Assembly (NCBI RefSeq): GCF_039511225.1
Contig: NZ_CP154261.1
Span: 186,001-250,000 of the forward strand
Direction of reading: 5' to 3'
DNA: 64,000 bases
From: Sphingobacterium multivorum
GTDB lineage: Bacteria; Bacteroidota; Bacteroidia; Sphingobacteriales; Sphingobacteriaceae
Shown here: positions 60,091-64,000 of the stretch, piece by piece
Numbering within the stretch: the stretch's first letter is position 1
Layout: the number at the start of each line of letters is the position of its first letter
Notes under the pieces: generated by a model
What the model saw: only the letters and a program-made list of their open reading frames with translations
Told to the model about the DNA's origin: nothing
The model's database searches: none
Made by a program: the position numbers and the translations under genes

Positions 60091-60948
60091 ATGCGGATTG
60101 TTATCACCGGAGCTTCAGGACAACTTGGATCTGAACTAAAAGACCTTTTGTTCGACAAGCCCGAAAAGGAATGTTATTTTTTGGATCGCAAACAACTTCC
60201 TTTGGATCAAATTCAGATCATACAACAAATTTTGGCGATGTATGAGCCGGATCTTATTATTCATGCAGGAGCTTATACAGCTGTAGATAAGGCGGAGGAG
60301 GATCAGGAAACTGCTGATCTGGTCAATCATTTGGCTTGCGAGGAGATCGCACAGTATTGTCATCTCCATGGTACAGGCCTAATCGCGATTTCAACTGATT
60401 ATGTTTTTGATGGAACTTCGGCTTCCGCTTTAACTGAAAAGGCGGAAACAGCACCCATCAATGTATATGGGCAGACGAAACTGGCCGGAGAACAGGCAAT
60501 CCAGAAATGGTGTCCTGAAGCAATCATCATACGTACCTCTTGGGTATATTCCACTTACGGCAAAAATTTTGTTAAAACCATGTGTCGTTTAATGGATGAG
60601 CGTGAAGAAGTAGGTGTTATTAACGATCAAATTGGAAGCCCGACCTATGCGAAGGATCTAGCCTTGGCAATCGTAAAAATAGTGGATTCCTCCGAAAGGG
60701 AGGGCGGTATTTATCATTATAGTAACGAAGGTGAAATTTCGTGGTACGACTTTGCTGTAGCAATACGTGATTTCCGTTCGTTCGACTGTCAAGTAAAACC
60801 GATTCCGACAAGTGCGTACCCCACAGCTGCTCGCAGGCCAAAGTACTCGTTGCTCGATAAATCGAAGATCAAGGCTATTTTTGCAGTTGAGGTACCCCAT
60901 TGGGAAATAAGTCTGGCTAAAATGTTGGCCGAAGAATTTAAAAATTAG
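60091..60948 (+). CDS. rfbD: dTDP-4-dehydrorhamnose reductase, copy 2
   Basis: A 285-residue SDR reductase with GASGQLG at 7-13, STDYVFDG with Thr102, Asp103 and Tyr104, and Tyr126/Lys130 in VYGQTK. HYSNEGEISWYDFA matches copy 1, while the first 60 residues and the linker regions differ. This fits an old duplication or separate acquisition rather than recent copying. It precedes rfbA by 20 bp. Confidence 0.94.
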   Translation: MRIVITGASGQLGSELKDLLFDKPEKECYFLDRKQLPLDQIQIIQQILAMYEPDLIIHAGAYTAVDKAEEDQETADLVNHLACEEIAQYCHLHGTGLIAISTDYVFDGTSASALTEKAETAPINVYGQTKLAGEQAIQKWCPEAIIIRTSWVYSTYGKNFVKTMCRLMDEREEVGVINDQIGSPTYAKDLALAIVKIVDSSEREGGIYHYSNEGEISWYDFAVAIRDFRSFDCQVKPIPTSAYPTAARRPKYSLLDKSKIKAIFAVEVPHWEISLAKMLAEEFKN

Positions 60949-60968
60949 GAAGGATCTAAACAAAGATT

Positions 60969-61826
60969 ATGAAAGGAATTATATTGGCCGGAGGTTCAGG
61001 AACACGACTACATCCACTTACGTTGGCTGTAAGTAAACAATTGATGCCTGTGTACGATAAGCCGATGATATATTATCCCCTGTCAACATTGATGCTGGCT
61101 GGGATAAGGGAAATTTTGATTATATCGACACCGCAGGATCTGCCGAATTTCAGGAAGTTACTGGGTGATGGTACACAACTAGGCTGTCGTTTTGAGTATA
61201 AAGAGCAGCCAAGTCCCGATGGATTGGCACAAGCCTTCATATTAGGTGAGGAGTTTATTGGAAACGATAAGGTCGCCCTTATTTTAGGTGATAATATTTT
61301 CTATGGATCGGGCTTATCAAAGATTTTACAGTCTTGTGCTGACCCCGATGGAGGTGTTGTTTTTGCCTATCCCGTTCAAGATCCTGAGCGTTATGGGGTA
61401 GTGGAATTTGACGCGGAGAAAAATGTTATTTCTATTGAGGAAAAGCCCGAAGAACCCAAGTCGAGTTATGCCGTTCCAGGGATTTATTTTTATGATAACG
61501 ATGTGGTTGCTATTGCTAAAAGTATAAAGCCTTCCTCAAGAGGTGAATTGGAAATTACCGATGTTAATAAGGAATACCTCCGTCAGGGCAAATTAAAAGT
61601 AGGCGTTTTTGATCGCGGAACGGCCTGGTTGGATACGGGGACTATTCAGTCACTAATGCAGGCTGCACAATTTGTCCAAGTGATTGAGGAACGGCAAGGA
61701 ATGAAAATAGGTGCTATAGAAGAGGTAGCGTATCGCATGGGCTATATCGATCGGCAACAGCTGCTAAAAATAGCAGCTCCGTTGAGTAAATCGGGTTACG
61801 GCGAATATCTTAAGCGAATAAAATAG
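60969..61826 (+). CDS. rfbA: Glucose-1-phosphate thymidylyltransferase, copy 2
   Basis: A 285-residue protein of exactly the same length as copy 1 (5101-5958) and very similar over the whole sequence, with [23 protein letters not shown] and SIEEKP all conserved. It is the last gene of the second operon. Unlike copy 1 it is not coupled to a polymerase gene. Instead it is followed by a terminator and a convergent histidine-kinase gene. Confidence 0.95.
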   Translation: MKGIILAGGSGTRLHPLTLAVSKQLMPVYDKPMIYYPLSTLMLAGIREILIISTPQDLPNFRKLLGDGTQLGCRFEYKEQPSPDGLAQAFILGEEFIGNDKVALILGDNIFYGSGLSKILQSCADPDGGVVFAYPVQDPERYGVVEFDAEKNVISIEEKPEEPKSSYAVPGIYFYDNDVVAIAKSIKPSSRGELEITDVNKEYLRQGKLKVGVFDRGTAWLDTGTIQSLMQAAQFVQVIEERQGMKIGAIEEVAYRMGYIDRQQLLKIAAPLSKSGYGEYLKRIK

Positions 61827-61842
61827 TTGATCATAAAACTTG

Positions 61843-61870
61843 AATGGATAGCAAAGCTATTCATTTTTTT
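61843..61870 (+). terminator. Terminator after the second rfb operon
   Basis: AATGGATAGC pairs with GCTATTCATT (10 bp, one G.T) around AAA and runs into TTTTT. It overlaps the last codons of the convergent kinase gene. Confidence 0.78.
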
Positions 61871-63794
61871 GTATTTGAATATAGAATGTGCTTCCAAAGC
61901 CAATCGTGCTTTCGATGGAAATTGTACAATTAATTCGCTTTGCAAATTCATGACATAATAGAAGTCCGATTCCAGTGCCTTTCTCATGAAAAGTTCCTTC
62001 GAAACTCTTTTGAAATCCCTTATCCTGCAGCGATCGGATGGTAGTTTCGTCCATGCCCAAACCTTCGTCTCGAATAGAAATAATAATGCCTTCGGAGCTT
62101 TCCCGCTGACCAATAACGACGGATTTCCCGCTGAGACTGAATTTGATGGCATTGCTAAAGATATTCCGGACGATAAACTCAAACCGTTTTAAATCGGTTT
62201 GGATGGTCAGCTCGGAAGGGATATCGATCAGGACATTTAATTTCTTTAAATGAATTCTATCCGCAAACAACTGCTGGCATTCTTCGACAACCTGCATTGG
62301 ATATACCGTTTGGATGTCGAGCTTCTCATCGGCCATCTGCTGCGAGGACCAGATCAAAAGATCGTCCAGCATCTTTGCCGCAACTTCTACCTGATAACCA
62401 ATACTAAGCAGCACTCCTTTGATTTCATTGGTTGGCAAATCCACGATTTTCGATACAGCGAGTAAGGTCTGAAAAGTCGCCATAGGGCTACGCAGATCAT
62501 GTGATACAACGGAAAATAGGCTCGACCGAAATCGATCTGCTTGGACGAGCTCTCCATGTTGATGCCTGATCTCAGCGGCTTGCTGATCTACCTTCCGTTT
62601 TTCGTCACGTAATAATCTATTATTTTTGACGAGTAAAAGAACCATAACCAAAAATATCAGGAGTACAAAAAAGGTTAATAATCCGATCAACTTTATCCAA
62701 TGGGCTTCTCGTTCTACATGCGCGTTTTTTAAGAGTAGGTTCTTATTTTCAAGATCTTTTTTTTCGCTTTCATATTTTTCCCGAAGTTCTTCCCGGATCC
62801 GAACACGAAGCGTCGCAGCATCCTCATGAAATTTGCGGTCCAAGCTGTCCTGGTCGCTGAGAATGACGTGTTGATTTTGATCTTTGATCGCCTTTGTTAT
62901 TTTATCGAAATCTCCCTGTAGGTCTTCTGTTAGATTGGTAAAACCGCTTTTAGCAATGATGATCTTAATGAGAGCGACTTCTTTTGCGGCAAGATCAAAG
63001 CGCTTTTCTTTGATATAGATATTTGCCCGATTGATACGGGCATAACTTTCGCCAACTGGATCTTTTTTCTTGGAGGTGATGTCTATCGCTAGATCGGTAT
63101 AATAGGTGCTCCATTCGAGTTTATCTGCCTTGAGATAGAGATAGCTCAATAAAATGTAGGTATTGAAAAGATCAACTTCCGGCGCATTGACTTTACAGAA
63201 CTCAACCGTTTTTACTAAATAATCGATGGCATGATTCACATCCGCTTTCTTCTCTCCATTTAATGCGTTTTGGGCATATATATTCCCAATATTGGTCGAT
63301 ATATTGGCTCGATTCCTCGTATCGCGCAGTTCCTTCGCAAGATCTAGTGCGCGTTGATAATATTTTAAGGCCTGCTGGGGGTCGTAGCTCTTATTAAACA
63401 CATTTCCTATATTCAGAAAAGAAAGCATCATCCCTTTTTTGTCGTTGCGTTCCTCTCGTTTTTTGAGTACGTTAAAATGGGTTTTTACACTTTCATCGAA
63501 GTTATTTAGCTTCAGGTATATAACTCCCTGTAAATTTAATAAATCAATTTGCAGCGACTCAAATCTTTTGTTGGTAGCGAGCCCTAATCCTCTGGAAACG
63601 ATCTCTTGCGCCTCCGTGGGATTGCTGCGGTAGATTTCAGACGCTACTTTGTAATAAGCCAATATCCGGGTCGAATCATTACTTGCCTCCGATAGCTGCT
63701 TATCCAACTTGTCCCAACCACTGTTTTGGGCCTGTGCCTGGAAGTTACAAATCACAATTAGGATAACAATAAATAGGAAAGATAGATGGCGCAT
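61857..63794 (-). CDS. TPR-containing sensor histidine kinase
   Basis: A 645-residue protein with signal peptide (residues 1-22, ending AQAQ). A periplasmic region of several tetratricopeptide-like repeats follows (about 40-300, e.g. MLSFLNIGNVFNKSYDPQQALKYY), then a coiled coil, one membrane helix (about 364-386) and a cytoplasmic kinase. His432 is in VVSHDLRSPM, the N box is VRNIFSNAIKFS, and the G boxes are IRDEGLGM and GTGIGL. All catalytic parts are present. No response regulator gene is adjacent in the window, although one could lie upstream beyond base 64000. The signal is unknown. Confidence 0.9.
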   Translation of the reverse strand: MRHLSFLFIVILIVICNFQAQAQNSGWDKLDKQLSEASNDSTRILAYYKVASEIYRSNPTEAQEIVSRGLGLATNKRFESLQIDLLNLQGVIYLKLNNFDESVKTHFNVLKKREERNDKKGMMLSFLNIGNVFNKSYDPQQALKYYQRALDLAKELRDTRNRANISTNIGNIYAQNALNGEKKADVNHAIDYLVKTVEFCKVNAPEVDLFNTYILLSYLYLKADKLEWSTYYTDLAIDITSKKKDPVGESYARINRANIYIKEKRFDLAAKEVALIKIIIAKSGFTNLTEDLQGDFDKITKAIKDQNQHVILSDQDSLDRKFHEDAATLRVRIREELREKYESEKKDLENKNLLLKNAHVEREAHWIKLIGLLTFFVLLIFLVMVLLLVKNNRLLRDEKRKVDQQAAEIRHQHGELVQADRFRSSLFSVVSHDLRSPMATFQTLLAVSKIVDLPTNEIKGVLLSIGYQVEVAAKMLDDLLIWSSQQMADEKLDIQTVYPMQVVEECQQLFADRIHLKKLNVLIDIPSELTIQTDLKRFEFIVRNIFSNAIKFSLSGKSVVIGQRESSEGIIISIRDEGLGMDETTIRSLQDKGFQKSFEGTFHEKGTGIGLLLCHEFAKRINCTISIESTIGFGSTFYIQIQKNE

Positions 63795-63807
63795 CGGTAT
63801 TTTTTCT

Positions 63808-63815
63808 CAAATATA
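63808..63815 (-). promoter_or_regulatory. -7 box (TATATTTG) for the histidine-kinase gene
   Basis: The reverse strand reads TATATTTG, an exact TAnnTTTG match, 13 bp upstream of the kinase start, which would give a very short leader. No -33 match is evident. Confidence 0.4.
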
Positions 63816-64000
63816 ATTAAGTTTCTATTCATAAAAAGGATCGCAGCTTGTATAGCTGAACATGGGTGATGATGTTGTAACACTTAATTTTCTGCCTAAG
63901 AAATGTCAATTTCTAAATAATAAAAATTATATTTATGTAAATCGTTTTTAGCCTATTTATTGGTTTGTATATAAATTATTGTGAAATTCATTTCTAACGT

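Noticed and set aside
1..64000. CRISPR array, tRNA/rRNA genes, insertion sequences, prophage, integrase attachment sites
   Set aside because: No regular repeat-spacer pattern, no cloverleaf-like segment, no transposase, recombinase or phage protein was found among the translations.

Overview
The window reads as a chromosomal segment of a Bacteroidota bacterium, most likely a Sphingobacterium-like member of the Sphingobacteriaceae. The evidence is a complete set of GldK/L/M/N type IX secretion core genes, many lipoproteins whose mature N-terminus starts Cys-(Lys/Asn/Gln)-Lys-Asp, fimbrillin-family proteins, promoter-like TAnnTTTG boxes and few Shine-Dalgarno sequences. No rRNA, tRNA, transposase, phage gene or CRISPR array was seen.

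Region 1 (1-19.8 kb, all + strand, tightly packed) is a Wzx/Wzy-type exopolysaccharide or capsule cluster. It encodes a UDP-GlcNAc 4-epimerase and UDP-HexNAc dehydrogenase pair (a UDP-GalNAcA route), a dTDP-L-rhamnose operon (rfbBCDA), an EpsG-type polymerase, a flippase, glycosyltransferases, an acetyltransferase and an unusual exported glycosidase-like protein. It continues with a CapE/CapF/CapG route to UDP-L-FucNAc, a WbuB-like FucNAc transferase and a PglC/PglD/PglE set that should start the repeat unit on a bacillosamine-type sugar. The middle part (about 6-12.4 kb) is visibly more AT-rich, as expected for a serotype-specific core.

Region 2 (19.8-42 kb) carries the export genes wza and wzc, then an outer-membrane barrel protein, gldK and gldN, a sugar nucleotidyltransferase, a full-length PglF/WbpM-type dehydratase, two lipoproteins, and gldL and gldM on the opposite strand. 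The usual gldKLMN operon is therefore split and partly inverted. Envelope genes follow: an MscS channel, an EEP-family phosphatase/nuclease, an acyltransferase coupled to a membrane-anchored C1 peptidase, and an outer-membrane protein.

Region 3 (42.4-55 kb) is the most interesting. Two divergent cassettes each pair a tiny peptide of 57-58 residues (shared YVAPxI...VELE...AAGS core) with a fimbrillin-like lipoprotein ending in a related DPC...RCVR domain. Next come an AraC-type regulator and a six-kilobase operon that looks like a Bacteroidota chaperone-usher-like fimbrial system: two pilin-like subunits, a PapD-like chaperone, a two-domain adhesin whose C-terminal half repeats the pilin signature, and a 940-residue outer-membrane usher-like protein. 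The major pilin-like gene has its own promoter-like box behind a 21-bp-phased direct repeat, and a terminator lies between it and the chaperone gene.

Region 4 (55-64 kb) returns to polysaccharide work: a CpsB/CapC phosphatase, a second PglF/WbpM paralogue, a second complete rfbBCDA operon in the same gene order, and a TPR-containing histidine kinase without an adjacent response regulator.

Functional assignments rest on motifs visible in the translations and recalled family knowledge. No database search was run.
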